This document shows positions 49,960 to 61,404 of a stretch of DNA of 64,000 nt, in pieces. Below the pieces are notes generated by a model. The model was not told the origin of the DNA. It saw only the letters and a program-made list of their open reading frames with translations, and made no database searches. Source of the stretch: Spongilla lacustris (lineage: Eukaryota; Porifera; Demospongiae; Spongillida; Spongillidae); assembly GCA_949361645.1 (NCBI GenBank), contig OX442427.1, forward strand, positions 6,907,379 to 6,971,378. The letters are read 5' to 3'. Each line of letters begins with the position of its first letter. The first letter of the stretch is position 1. Both the position numbers and the translations under genes were made by a program.

Positions 49960-52900
49960 TTAAAGCAACAGTCTTGCCAAAAGAGGAGTGTGGCTCTGCT
50001 TGTGGTAGCTCTTGCTTAGGATGTTAAGGAATTCAATAGCTTCATGGTCGGAGAACTGATGTCGAAGTGCCAGCTCTTGTAATGCCACAGACTCCTCAAT
50101 GTGAAACAAAGGAAGAGTCAAATTCATGCGTTTAGGGGACTTGTCATCAAGTAGTGATGACTTGTTGGAAATTTGAGGGATGCCATTGCACAGAACAACA
50201 CAGATACCCATGAAGTCATCTTTTCCTAAAATATCGTGGTCATAGGCACCTAGTACCATGATGGTGCCTTTCAGCTCCGTGCTCTCCTGGGATGCAGCCC
50301 TGAACACATAGGGAATAGGAACAAGGTCCAAACAACACATTCCTTTACTCACAGCACGAATTCATGATTGAATATGGGGTTCAGGGTTTTATGCTGGACT
50401 GGTGTTTTGGTCTTCTTGGAACTTTTTTGAAAATGGAATTCGGGTAGGAGGGCCAGTTCTACGTAGGGGTCACTCAAACCTGAGGAAGAGCCATGTAAAA
50501 TGGACCCAGAACAAATAATGTATGTAATATACCACTCTTGTCAAGTCCAGGCAGGTTGCGTCCTTGGAAGATGGTGACTTCTATGTTACCTGCCTCTTTG
50601 ATGTACCCAACACTGAGGGTCAGCTCCCCAAGCTTGTGCTCAGGGGAGCCCACAGCCTTTGCCTGCTGCTCTGCAAGGTCTGCACAACACCTGAGGACCA
50701 GGTCCCTGGTGGACAGGCACATCAGCTCCAACTGATCAAGTAGGGCCTTAGGTGAAAAAGGTGGAAGGTCATGTGGCAATTAAGGATCATGTGACAGTGG
50801 AGGGTCATGTGACTGGACATGTGACAATAAAGGGTCATGTGAATGTATAGGGCCATGTAATACAGAAGGATCATGTGGCAATGGAGGTCATGTGACACTG
50901 AATAATAATGTGACAGTGAAGGTCATGTGAGAATAATCATGTGATAATAGATTGAGGGTTATGCAAGACAATAAAGGGTGGACGGTCATGACTGGTATAT
51001 TCTAACCTTGTATTGTGAAGAGTCAAGGTGTTCACCAGTGAGACCTTCTCCTCCAGCATTGAAAAATTCATTAAGGAACAGCAGAGCATCATGAAGCCTT
51101 TGGTAGAGATACTGTTGGTTTGGTTTCTTGGGTATGGTGGAAACCGATTTGCCCAAAGCATCCACTGTTGCTATCCAGATATGTTCAAGCAAACTGGAAT
51201 GGGGACATAATAAAGGTCACATGACCCCTACTGAGGCAATGGCATAACACTACTTACATTTTGAAGACAGACAACAGCAGGTTTGAGCTGAGGGTCTTCA
51301 GGTTGGTGCTGAGGTAGTCTTCAAGAGGAACCAGAGCCTGAAATTATACATCAAATTAACTCCAACAATTGTACCACAAAACTAACATCCTGTTCCTGTC
51401 AATATACATGTGCATTGGTATTCGTTGTATACACACATAGAAAGGGGGAGTGGCAAGGGGCTGATTTTGAGCTAATCCCCACCCCAACAATAGCAACTTG
51501 TCAGAGATCATATGAATGGTAAAACGGTCAAAGTACAACTTATGTGAATTGGGGGTGTGAACTGTTGGGTGCATATATAAATGTGCATGTGTGGCAGTGA
51601 AGAAATGAAGTAATACGCAACTTAAATATAATAGAGCCATTGCAACAAGATTTTGACAGCCACGCCTCTGTAGGCCACACCTCTATGCATTTGTTCATGA
51701 ATAAAATAGTCAGCAAATCAACCTCATTTCCAAACTGACATCATTATACAAAGTAAAAGTATATATAACTATAATTATATATTATAATTATTATATATAT
51801 AATTATATAATAATTAATGAAGCATACATATAGGTATAAATATAATACAATACAGATAAACAAGCACATTACCTACCACCTAGACTAAATAATATATCAG
51901 TAGCCTGTGTCTGAGATGGCCCTTGAAAGAAGAGCCCTTACATTTGCCCTAACAAGGGTCATGCTCAACCTCTGATATAGGGCTGTGATAGCTGCAGACT
52001 TTGGGCAGTTCTGACGTGTGGCCAAGCGAGAGGCTAGCTGCGATAGTGCCCACTTTGCTTCAGTGCCCCAACACCCATAGGTCTCCACAGCTATTGGGAT
52101 GCATACCCAACCCAGTTCTGCACATTTGGAGTCATTGGCCTTATGCTTCCTCTCCTCTGCTGCAAAGGCTGCAGACCCTGCTGTCACACTCGCTTCAGGT
52201 AAATTACTTGAGGTTAGCGGTGATGTGACAGTAAAGTCAAATGCAGCAGGCTTTATATATATAATTATAATTATATATAATTATATGAATTAACTAGAAG
52301 TCAGTGGGTTTGTCTTAATTTGTACACATAAGGTTCACAATCTCATCATGTTCACTATCTGCAGGGCAGTGCAGTGTTTACCGGTACTGATTTGTCAACC
52401 TCTCTTGACCAACAAATTGGTTAAAAAATAAATATGAATACTATTTAAAGACCCAATGTTCTTGTGTATGGGGAAATGTATCTTGATGTTGTCTTAAGTG
52501 ACAAGTAAGTACAGTAGTGAATGTGTATGGAACGCCAAATTGGACAAAATTACATAATCGTCTTTCGCTGTGATAATACCTATTGAATCGATCCTTTGCG
52601 GTCATCGGATCGGTAGCCCAGCTAGTGGATCGTCTTCCAGTCAGTCGAGCTAATCATAACATGTATGCTAATACCACCCAAACCAGCAGTCGGATCTGCC
52701 TTTTTAGTGAGTTACTGAATTCTGGATCCGCTACGTTATCTAGGGACCTCTGGCTGTATTTGGAATATTGTATTAATACAGATGAAAATTATGCTGCTAA
52801 GCTACTTGATACAAATAAAAATAATAATAAAATATGGCAAGGAGCCATAATACATCATCTTCAATAGTTTGCTGCTCAGGAGCTATATGGACTAGTAAAT

Positions 52901-53097
52901 GCCTTAGGCTTTGTATATGTATAAAACAATGCAGCAGCATTCTCTGACATATCAGGTTGGTGATCTCTAGCACTCCTTAATAATACATGTCAAATCCAAC
53001 ACTTTGATAAAGAATTCTGAATCGTCAGATTGGAGCTCTGCACAAGACCCTCTCTATCATGCAGCAATGTAGGGATAGTCATCACCATGCGGTCAGC

Positions 53098-53192
<95 letters not shown>

Positions 53193-56100
53193 CGTGTATT
53201 TGTATATGTATATGTGTGTTTTTTTAGGGGGAGGAAGAAATGAAATAAATAAGGAGTCTAGATATTGAGTCCAAGGCGACTTTATACAGCCACATTCTTT
53301 ACGTGATGACAACCACAGCTTTTTGGGTGTGCATTAATTAGTAAACCTCAATATTTATCCAATGCATTCCTTACATAATATCATCACTCAAACACAAACA
53401 ACCATTCCCTTTCATTACTACATGCAAAACCAATCTGACATCCAAGTGAGTATAGTGTGCCGACCCCTTGTCTATACAAGTATACGTTACCTGATGGTAT
53501 CTGTGTTAAAAATACATGTGCATACATCTTTAATTACTTCCTCATGTTTATTTACCTTGACATTGTTTGTTTAATAATAGACAAAGTCTTTACTACATCT
53601 TATACAATGTCCTTTGTCCCATTGATCTGACAACTCGTATTTGTTGCAAGAGAACAGATCATATAGGCAATAAAAAATTCTGTGGTCAAGGTAGCAATGA
53701 AAGAGTACTAATTCAAAATCACGATTTCAGTGTGGTTTTTAATTACATGTATGTAATGGCACACAATACATCTGGCTGCATTAAAGTTTTTCTGAGCTTA
53801 GAAGTACACTGCTCTATAGACTTCTGACACAATTTGAATATAATGCTTCATAATCATTCATGTCATAAATGCCAGCTTGTATTTCTAAGCTCAGAAAAAT
53901 TTTAATGGAGCCAGATGTATTGTGTGCCGTTACATAATTAAAAAGCACCCTGAAATCCTGATTTTGAATTAGTACTCTTTCATTGCTACCGTGACCTTAT
54001 TGCTAGTATGTTCTTGATCTTATTGCTAATATGTTCTTGTTCTCTTGCAACAAATACGAGTTGTAGCAGATCAATGGGACAAAGGACATTGTATAAGATG
54101 TAGTAAAGACTTTGTCTATTATTAAACAAACATTGCTGTTTGTTGGGGATGTCAAGGTAAATAAACATGAGGAAGTAATGAAAGGGATGGTTGGTGATAT
54201 TATGCATTGGAAGAATATTGAAGTTGTACCTAATTAATGCACACCCAAAAAGCTGTGGTTGTTATCACGTAAGAGAATGTGGCTGTATAAAGTCATCTTG
54301 GACTCAATATCTAGACTCCTTATTTATTTCACCCCCCCCCCCCCACCAAAATAAAACCACACACACACACCAGCTGACCACATGGTGATGACCATCCCTA
54401 CATTGTTGCATGATAGAGAGGGTCTTGTGCAGAGCTCCAATCTGATGATTCAGAATTCTTTAAAGTGTTGGATTTGACATATATATGGTGTTCCTCAATC
54501 AAGGAAAATTGACCACAAACAGTTAATAATTGTTGCTAAATGCGCTTATGATGCAGGCTTAAATTTTGTAAACAAACTAAATATTAACTTAACTATTAAT
54601 TAAATAAAATCAAAGAAATTAAAATTATAAAAACGACCAATAACCCCTAATCGAAAACATCATTTTAGAGGCGTCCAAAAGCTCCAACATTTTCTGGAAT
54701 TTTAATAATAATAACTTGCCAAATTATGTTAATAAATGTAGGGTGGGCGGTTAGTTAAAAGCTGCAAATTGTATTTAATTAACCACTTCTGTTTAGAAGT
54801 TATTCAAAATTGAAATCTTGATTTTTAGATTTTCGCAATGTACTTGATTTGGGGGCCATTGTAAAATTATTAGTTAATTAGCTGTTTGTGGTCAATTTTT
54901 TTCCTTGATTGAGGAACACCCTGTATGTGAGGATTATGTAATTTTTTCCAAATTCCATATATGCATACTAAAATATAGTATTATAATTGACGCCAGTGCC
55001 AGGCAACCATTACTAGCATGTTTGCTTTTGACTCGAGTTGCAAAGTGGCTGGGGACCCCCAATAACTCACAGTGCTTACCCCCTTGCTGTGCAGGGGAGG
55101 TGCAATACCTCCCTGCCCTAGAAGCCATATCTCCCTGCCCTAGAAGTCATACCTCCCTGCCCTAGAAGTCATATCTCCCTGCCCTAGAAGCCATATCTCC
55201 CTGCCCTAGAAGTCATATCTCCCTGCCCTAGAAGTCATATCTCCCTGCCCTAGAAGTCATATCTCCCTGCCCTAGAAGTCATACCTCCCTCCCTAGCTGA
55301 TCAATTCCTCTCCCCTTCCCCCCACTCCTGGATCTATAGCAGGATGAAACATTGAAGATTACAGGGTGGAGGGAAGACTAAGTTAAAGATGATTCAATAA
55401 AATTGGATATTAATCTGTCATAGGATCAGTACTTACTTGCTCTGTTTTAATCCCTTCATCAACTTTTAACACCTCAGCAGTAAAATTTTGTATGGTTGGA
55501 ATGAACTTAAGGAGAAATTAAAATTGGAAATCAAGACAGTTAACTTCACATATACCTGTTCTCCAAGCTGCCTGCCCATATTAGATATCTTTTGCTGCAT
55601 TTCATCGGATCCTCTTGCCACAATTCCCAACACAACCTTTTTTGTCTGATCTCCAACGTATTTTTCTTTCTGTATCCAGTCAAATGACATTGTCAATTGA
55701 GGCTCGTGAGGACTGGGGACTGGTAGCTGAGGTAATAAAGACTGCTGCATATGCTGCACATTGTTTAGAAGCACACAGAGCTGTGTGTTGACATTGAATA
55801 GGTATTTGCCCTTGTCTGTGGGGGTGTGGCTGGGCCTCCTTGTTGAGGTATGCTGCCCAATGTTGCAGGCTTGTGTGTAGATTTGTTCGACATAGTACGA
55901 GGCTGCCTCTGTGATGTACTGTGAAGTGTGTGCATGTGTGCCAAAGCACAGTAAGCTAATCTGCTATAGATGTTTGATCAACATTAATGCAGTCTAAGTA
56001 AAATTTTGGGATTTTCAAAGTGTAAAACAATACAACTAGAATCAAATGTAATCAGAGTATAGCCTTTTAGGTGCAAGAGTTGGTTATTATTTCAAACATC

Positions 56101-59015
56101 CTGAAATCATTACAAGCATATCGGTTGCTTGTTATTTCTTGCCTTGACAAGTTCTGTCAAAATGGCATCAATCTCATCTGCAGACGTCCATCCCAAGTGG
56201 TGCCAGAAGTCCACCATTTGGTAAAGGAAGGTTAAGGAGTCCACCAGGGATGATGAATACCCGACTTCATTAGTGATGCTCACAAACTGAGTGGGGATGG
56301 TTGGACACTTAATATGCTGTACTAGAAAGAATGCATATTAACTGAGAGAGCACGTGTGTAGCTTTGTATGTTAAAACATACATGTAGCACTTGGTGTTAA
56401 AACATGCATGTAGCACATTGTGTTAAAACATACATGTTACTTGGTGTTAAAACATACATGTAGCACTTGGTGTTAAGACATACATGCAGCACTTGGTGTT
56501 AAGACATACATGTAGCACTTGGTGTTAAAACATGCATGTAGCACTGTGTGTCAGGACAAAAGTACATGCTTAGAAATGCAAACAAATAAATATGTGATTG
56601 TCAATTTAATGTAGCCAGCCAAGTGACATAACACTTTTGAAATGCTTTGGTTTGTACCTTGTCTGCTTGAACTGCTTTGTCAATCCTCTCCTTACAACTG
56701 ACAAAGGCAACCTTCAGCCAGACTGGAACCATATTCTTAAACCAACGTTGGTAGTTAAGTAGCTGGTGCTCTGCACATGGTCATGTATGGTCACACATGC
56801 ACCATATATGGTCATGTACATCACATGTGAACACACACATCACACACATACACATACATCACACACATACACACAAACATATGGATGACAAAAATGGGCT
56901 TATGGAGGTTTTCAAGTTTTCAATCTTCTAAGATCTGCCTTCTCTATCAAATGTTTCCGACACAAAAATTTGACCTTACATCACAAAGTTATTAGTCACT
57001 GAATATTTAATCAACCATACAGTAATACTAAAAGCCTCCACAAATACATTACGCCCAGTTTTGTCTCCAATAAAATGAAATACAAATTGTCACCTCTTTG
57101 GTCGTTTCCTGCCAGCTTGGCTATGTCACACATCTGCTTGATGTTTAAATAGATCACATATACGGTGCTGCTAGCTTCCTTATCTAGGCTGCTCCAACCC
57201 TCCAAACACTCTATCACAGCAGGAGAGAGCTGTACAGTATACAGAGAGCCAGCCAATCACAGATCAGTGTAGTGGTTTTGTCAGGAAATATATTATTGCA
57301 TACCTGTTTATCCAGGGAGGCAAAATAGCAGACAAGATAGTCCACGTCGGCTCTGAAAGAACCATTATAAGTCAATGTTTGAATGGTTAATTAACATTCA
57401 GGTTCACATACAGCTTTTTGACTGCAGGTTGTATGGACTTCTGGATAGTCTCACAGAGGCTCATACATGACTCAGACAAAGCCTTTAGTTTCGACACAGA
57501 AGACCCCTGATATAGAAAACATATATTATGGTAATCTATTTGATGCACACCAATGATATTACTTTGGAACCCAGACTAGCATTTTCTGAAGACACCATAT
57601 ACCACTTGTTAATGGATGACTGCAATGGAAAGAGGAAAGTGGTGTGTCAACAAGTAAGGAAAGAAGATATATTGATGATGGGGTGAGGGAGATACTAATT
57701 TGTGAGGGAAGAAGAGGAGTTTGGACACATCACTTAAAAGCACAGGAAGAAGAGAGAAATCAAGAGAGGGATATTGAGAGAGAGAGGGGGGGGGAGGGGG
57801 AGTGGAAGGGAGGGACTGAGAGGCAGGGAGGGAGGTGGTCAGATTGACTTCTAGCAACCTGAATAGAAGCCTCTAAAGTAGTCTTCAAACACCTGCGATC
57901 AGCTGGTAGCCCAGCAACAAGGTCATCAAGCTGGTACAACTTCATCATTATTCTGTTTGAAAAGCAGCATGTGAGGTGAAGTTACAATAACTGGATGATC
58001 TCCCTACTGTATCCACCATGTCAGGCTCTCAACACCACTGGTGGTAGTCATGTCCATGAGGATGAGGTGGTTGCAAAGGACACGAAAAACCTCTGTATGC
58101 AGTCTTTCAAGCACACCCAGTAATTTGTCAACCTGGTCTATAGGCATTTCGGATGAGCTATCTGTGGAAGCTGTTGTCGTTGGCAACAGTTTCTGGTAAC
58201 TATCCAATAGCCGAAGAAGTTGGTATGGCTGGATACCTAGTACCATGTGGTAGTCAAAGAGAACAGAAAGGTGGCTGTGTGCATGTGTGCATGGGTGTTG
58301 ATGTGTGCATGTGAGTGTATTGTATGCATGTGCATGGATGTGCATATGTGCATATGTGTGCATATGTGTGTGCATATGTGTGTATGTGGGTATGCACGGT
58401 TGTATGTGTGCACATGTGTGCACAGGCATATGGGTGTGCATGGGTGTGTATGTGGGTATGCGGTGTGCATGGGTGTGAATGTGGGTGTGCATGGGTGTGT
58501 ATGTGGGTGTGCATGGGTGTGTATGTGGGTGTGCATGGGTGTGTATGTGGGTGTGTATGTGGGTGTGCATGGGTGTGTACATATGTGGGTGTGCATGGGT
58601 GTGTATGTGGGTGTGCATGGGTGTGTATGTGGGTGTGCATGGATGTGCATGGATGCACATGTGTGAATGTGGGTGTGCATGGGTGTGTATGTGGGTGTGC
58701 ATGGGTGTGTATGTGGGTGTGCATGGGTGTGTATGTGGGTGTGCATGGGTGTGTATGTGGGTGTGCATGGGTGTGTACATATGTGGGTGTGCATGGGTGT
58801 GTATGTGGGTGTGCATGGGTGTGTATGTGGGTGTGCATGGGTGTGTATGTGGGTGTGCATGGATGTGCATGGATGCACATGTGTGTAGACAAGCTGTGAT
58901 CACTCTACCATTCACTGCCATTTCATGCAACTCACATGGCAGCTTGCTGGAGTCTACTGACGCCATAGTAAGAGGCATGAAGGAAGAGAAGCTCTTTGGC
59001 CTTGTCACTCACAAA
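49960..59015 (-). CDS. UNC13D: Munc13-4/BAIAP3-like vesicle-priming protein (5' end missing)
   Basis: Munc13 proteins prime vesicles for SNARE-driven fusion; the UNC13D/BAIAP3 branch works in regulated secretion outside synapses. Exons, 5' to 3': 59015-58936, 58274-58008, 57952-57859, 57619-57563, 57506-57412, 57352-57304, 57229-57094, 56770-56658, 56307-56143, 55918-55556, 55505-55437, 51337-51258, 51193-51007, 50746-50533, 50479-50353, 50299-49960. They join in one frame to 811 residues plus stop. The MUN/MHD region includes YQRWFKNMVPVWLKVAF, TQLCVLLNNVQHMQQ and YQRLHDALLFLNEFFNAGGE. The C2B domain starts GELTLSVGYIKEAGNIEVTI, with DKSGLSDPYVEL (calcium-loop aspartates) and DHDILGKDDFMG. 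A short C-terminal tail with no PDZ ligand fits UNC13D/BAIAP3. The exon ending at 56,143 uses a GC donor (GCAAGA). The 59,015 boundary is uncertain because a 17-bp repeat overlies it. The N-terminal C2A was not securely found. Confidence 0.85.
51897..52253 (-). pseudogene. Retrotransposon C-terminal fragment in a UNC13D-like intron
   Basis: The best-preserved tail copy. On the minus strand: KPAAFDFTVTSPLTSSNLPE, AAEERKHKANDSKCAELGWV, IPIAVETYGCWGTEAKWALS, then LYQRLSMTLVRANVRALLSR and a stop. Open throughout but without the reverse transcriptase. Same strand as the host gene. Confidence 0.75.
52600..52865 (+). repeat. Possible tRNA-derived SINE
   Basis: The head reads GGTAGCCCAGCTAGTGGATC, an A-box-like tRNA segment whose translation (SVAQLVDRLPVSR) is the familiar signature of tRNA-derived SINE heads. 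The tail ends in AAATAAAAATAATAATAA. The 94-codon frame over it is therefore not treated as a gene. Confidence 0.45.
52989..54479. mobile_element. 1.5-kb imperfect palindrome (large foldback) in an intron
   Basis: The outer ends TGTCAAATCCAACACTTT and AAAGTGTTGGATTTGACA are inverted. Matching blocks run inward throughout: AGAGCTCC/GGAGCTCT, GACTCAATATCTAGACTCC, AAAGCTGTGG, AATAATAGACAAAGTCTTTA, TAGTACTCTTTCATTGCTAC. The turn is near 53,830-53,875. The left arm carries a 90-bp TG microsatellite where the right arm has only about 14 bp of CA. No transposase frame. Confidence 0.85.
53098..53190. repeat. (TG)n microsatellite
   Basis: About 90 bases of TG in the left arm of the palindrome. Confidence 0.97.
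54486..54926. mobile_element. MITE with GGTGTTCCTCAATCAAGG ends
   Basis: Terminal inverted repeats of about 40 bp: GGTGTTCCTCAATCAAGG followed by ATTGACCACAAACAG, and the reverse complement at the right. The right end continues CCCTGTA, giving the CAGGGTGTTCC form common in Tc1/mariner-type MITEs. The interior is AT-rich and non-coding. Confidence 0.7.
55105..55300. repeat. 23-bp minisatellite
   Basis: About eight units of AGAAGTCATATCTCCCTGCC plus CTA in the large UNC13D-like intron. Confidence 0.93.
56360..56550. repeat. 26-bp minisatellite
   Basis: About seven units of TTAAAACATACATGTAGCAC plus TTGGTG between UNC13D-like exons. Confidence 0.92.
57770..57835. repeat. Polypurine low-complexity tract
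   Basis: GAGAGAGAGAGGGG-type sequence in the intron between exons 57,859 and 57,619. Confidence 0.8.
58275..58890. repeat. 22-bp minisatellite with higher-order period
   Basis: Units of GTGGGTGTGCATGGGTGTGT plus AT, with a longer block (GCATGGATGCACATGTGTG) recurring at about 58,640 and 58,860, a period of about 220 bp. The array ends at the acceptor of the exon 58,274-58,008, whose CACACAG is itself repeat-derived. Confidence 0.93.
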
Positions 59016-59058
59016 CTACCTTCCACCACAAACTACCTTCCACCACAAACTACCTTCC
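59016..59058. repeat. 17-bp triplicate over a splice acceptor
   Basis: Three copies of a 17-bp unit (minus strand GAAGGTAGTTTGTGGTG). Each holds a GGTAG|TTTGTG acceptor-like site. The last one is the proposed acceptor of the first recovered UNC13D-like exon; using the TTTTTTGCAG upstream instead would bring in a stop. Confidence 0.7.
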
Positions 59059-59289
59059 TGCAAAAAACCATAAGCAGCTAAACCCCATGGCTCAAAAATC
59101 CCCCTAATTTAATATGGCTTAATGATAAAATTACCACAACTACAGCCCTCTACAGTGGATCTCAGTGTTGTGCTGAAATTCTCTCTATTAAAGCAATTTG
59201 AAATTGCTTTTTCTCAGAGTGAAGCGATTCTGAATTTCCATCATATGATCCTCACTTGTGTTCAAGCTCATGCATGGATGTGACCTCAC

Positions 59290-60296
59290 CTCTGCCAATA
59301 AACTCTGCACCTTGCATCACTTCCCCAGTAGCTGCAGTCTTCCTATTCAAATAGCAGAAGAGAGGGCCCATGTACCAAAAAGACCAAGCAGCTGCATATC
59401 TGTTTTAGCTGCAGGATTAGAGAGAGTGCATGTTTGTGTTAGCTGCAAACCATACACGATTAGACCACTTGAAGTTACTGGTATAGCAACACAAAATATG
59501 ACACAACGAGAATACAAACAAACTAATTATTCTACAGCACATTGGATTTCTCAGTGGTGAGCCTAGTTTGGCGTCACTGAATAATCAGACGGTAATTCCA
59601 ATCCTTTATTTCATCACAGAAATCCAAAATGCCACTCAAGAAAAAGTACTAACCATTACACAACGCACCTTTGATCTTCATAACAGCATAAATGTTAGTC
59701 CATAACACACTCCAGAACACAACTGACATGCCCCAAGTTCAGTTAACAATCTGAAACAGAAGGGGTAATTATTATAGCATGGAATGCTGCCACCAAAGCA
59801 CCACACAAAACTTCAATCCAGGAGTGTTTTGAAGTGAGTGCACGACATGGCTAGTGTTCACAGAGTACATTGCCACTATAGTTAAGTGGAAATCAATGTG
59901 GATTTCTCTGTTCTGGTGCCGAATTGTCTTCAATGCAACATTAGTTGCAATATCAGATGGTAATTCCAATTTTCGTCATTGAAATCCATACATTTATAAG
60001 GTGGAAAGTTAACATAACTGGCTTTATGGTCTGAAGTGTATGCAATTTCTTACACAAAGAATTTCCCCTTCCTCTAGTTACTAAGCACTGAATAAATAGT
60101 TATATAGACATACATCTTAATCCTAATGTTGCATTATATTTTGTCTTGGTAATGTTGCCATAAAGCCCAGTTTTGTTGTAATGCCCAAATATTAATTATA
60201 CCAAAGCATAAATATAGCTATGAACACATACCTACAGCACCTCTTCTACTAATAAGTTGGCCATTCAAAAAAATCCTGCTGCCATGTTTGCAAACC
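59290..60296 (-). CDS. Candidate additional 5' exons of the UNC13D-like gene
   Basis: Three small minus-strand pieces look like exons. 60296-60232: TTTATACAG acceptor, reads KHGSRIFLNGQLISRRGAV, GTATGTG donor. About 59706-59667: reads LWTNIYAVMKIK, GTGCGT donor. About 59334-59290: CTGCAG acceptor, reads TGEVMQGAEFIGR, GTGAGG donor. The last recalls the 'DDFLG' strand of a C2A domain, as expected just upstream of the MUN region. Frame could not be carried unbroken from these to 59,015, so at least one exon is missing or wrong. Confidence 0.3.
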
Positions 60297-60850
60297 CTGT
60301 ATAAAGAAGGAAAAACACTTGTGCAACCTCCACACATAGCAAAATCACAGTGAGATAACAGGAACCAATCACACCCTGGCCACAACTATTTTAGTGGTGA
60401 AGTGGTCACAAAAATGCAGATTTCATGCACATTAGAGCTAGTGTGAGAATATCCTTGGCCTTAGGCTTAAATACATATGCCACTTGCAAAAGTACTGCCA
60501 ACAAAACTAACCACTATCACAATTCCATTATGGGTTCAACTACCCCATAAGAAAGTCTTATAGCGCCATTCAAAAAAGCATTTAGTTGATTGTCTAAAAA
60601 AAATATGAAGTGTTCTCAAGTGTTTTTTTAAGACACAACTACCCTCTTAATACTGATCCTCCACAACTACTACCCTCTCATACACCTTAGCTAACCCCCA
60701 ATCCAAAAGTGGATTTTTAAACCCCCTTCTCTTCCTCCCCCAAGCACAAATTTGCAATATGATTTCTCTGTTCTGGTGCCGAGTTGTCTCCATCCAGCAA
60801 CAAGGTTGCTATCAGATGGTAATTCCAATTTTCGTCACTGAAATCTTGTG
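59545..60850. repeat. Three-copy dispersed repeat (about 90 bp)
   Basis: GATTTCTCTGTTCTGGTGCC with downstream ATCAGATGGTAATTCCAATT and CGTCANTGAAATC occurs at 59,893-59,990 and 60,760-60,850. A diverged copy lies at 59,545-59,630. All are on the same strand. Not obviously coding in a shared frame. Confidence 0.6.
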
Positions 60851-61404
60851 ATTCGCACAAAATACATGATTGTTACATCACAAACCCCAACACACAACAG
60901 GCAAGTCGTAAGTCATTTTGACAAATATTTCATACCTTTCAAAGCCGGATTGTCCAAAGCTTCCCTTATCTTCACAGAGCTATATAGAAGAAACACAAAG
61001 GTTAAGGACACAAAAGTGCTGAAAAATTTCTGCTGCTAAGTATTGCAAGCAAAAAAAGATAATGTGGGCACCATGGTGACCAAGGTGGACACATTAGTTG
61101 ATCCCCTCAGTGAATAAAGTGCTCAGTGCATAATCTAACAAGACTTTAGCACACCAATGACACATAAGTTTCTTCAAGGATGTGACTCTAGCCTTGTAGT
61201 AATTCACCATTCAACACGAGTATGGGGGCATAAAAGGGTTAAATACACAAGACAAAGGTTTTTTATACAGGTACCTATGCACCAATATTGTACCATCTGT
61301 GACATTATAGCATCCATATTTCATAAACCATACCACTGCAACATAAACTTCCTAACACCCCCCCCCCCCCACCCCGCTATAGTGACAATGAAATAGGCAG
61401 ATGT

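Noticed and set aside
52583..52867. 94-codon frame beginning MNRSFAVIGSVAQLVDRLP
   Set aside because: SVAQLVDRL is the usual translation of a tRNA-derived SINE head; treated as a repeat.
58004..59008. 334-codon minus-strand frame
   Set aside because: The middle 200 codons are minisatellite. Only its two ends correspond to UNC13D-like exon sequence, and the 5' end is in the wrong frame.
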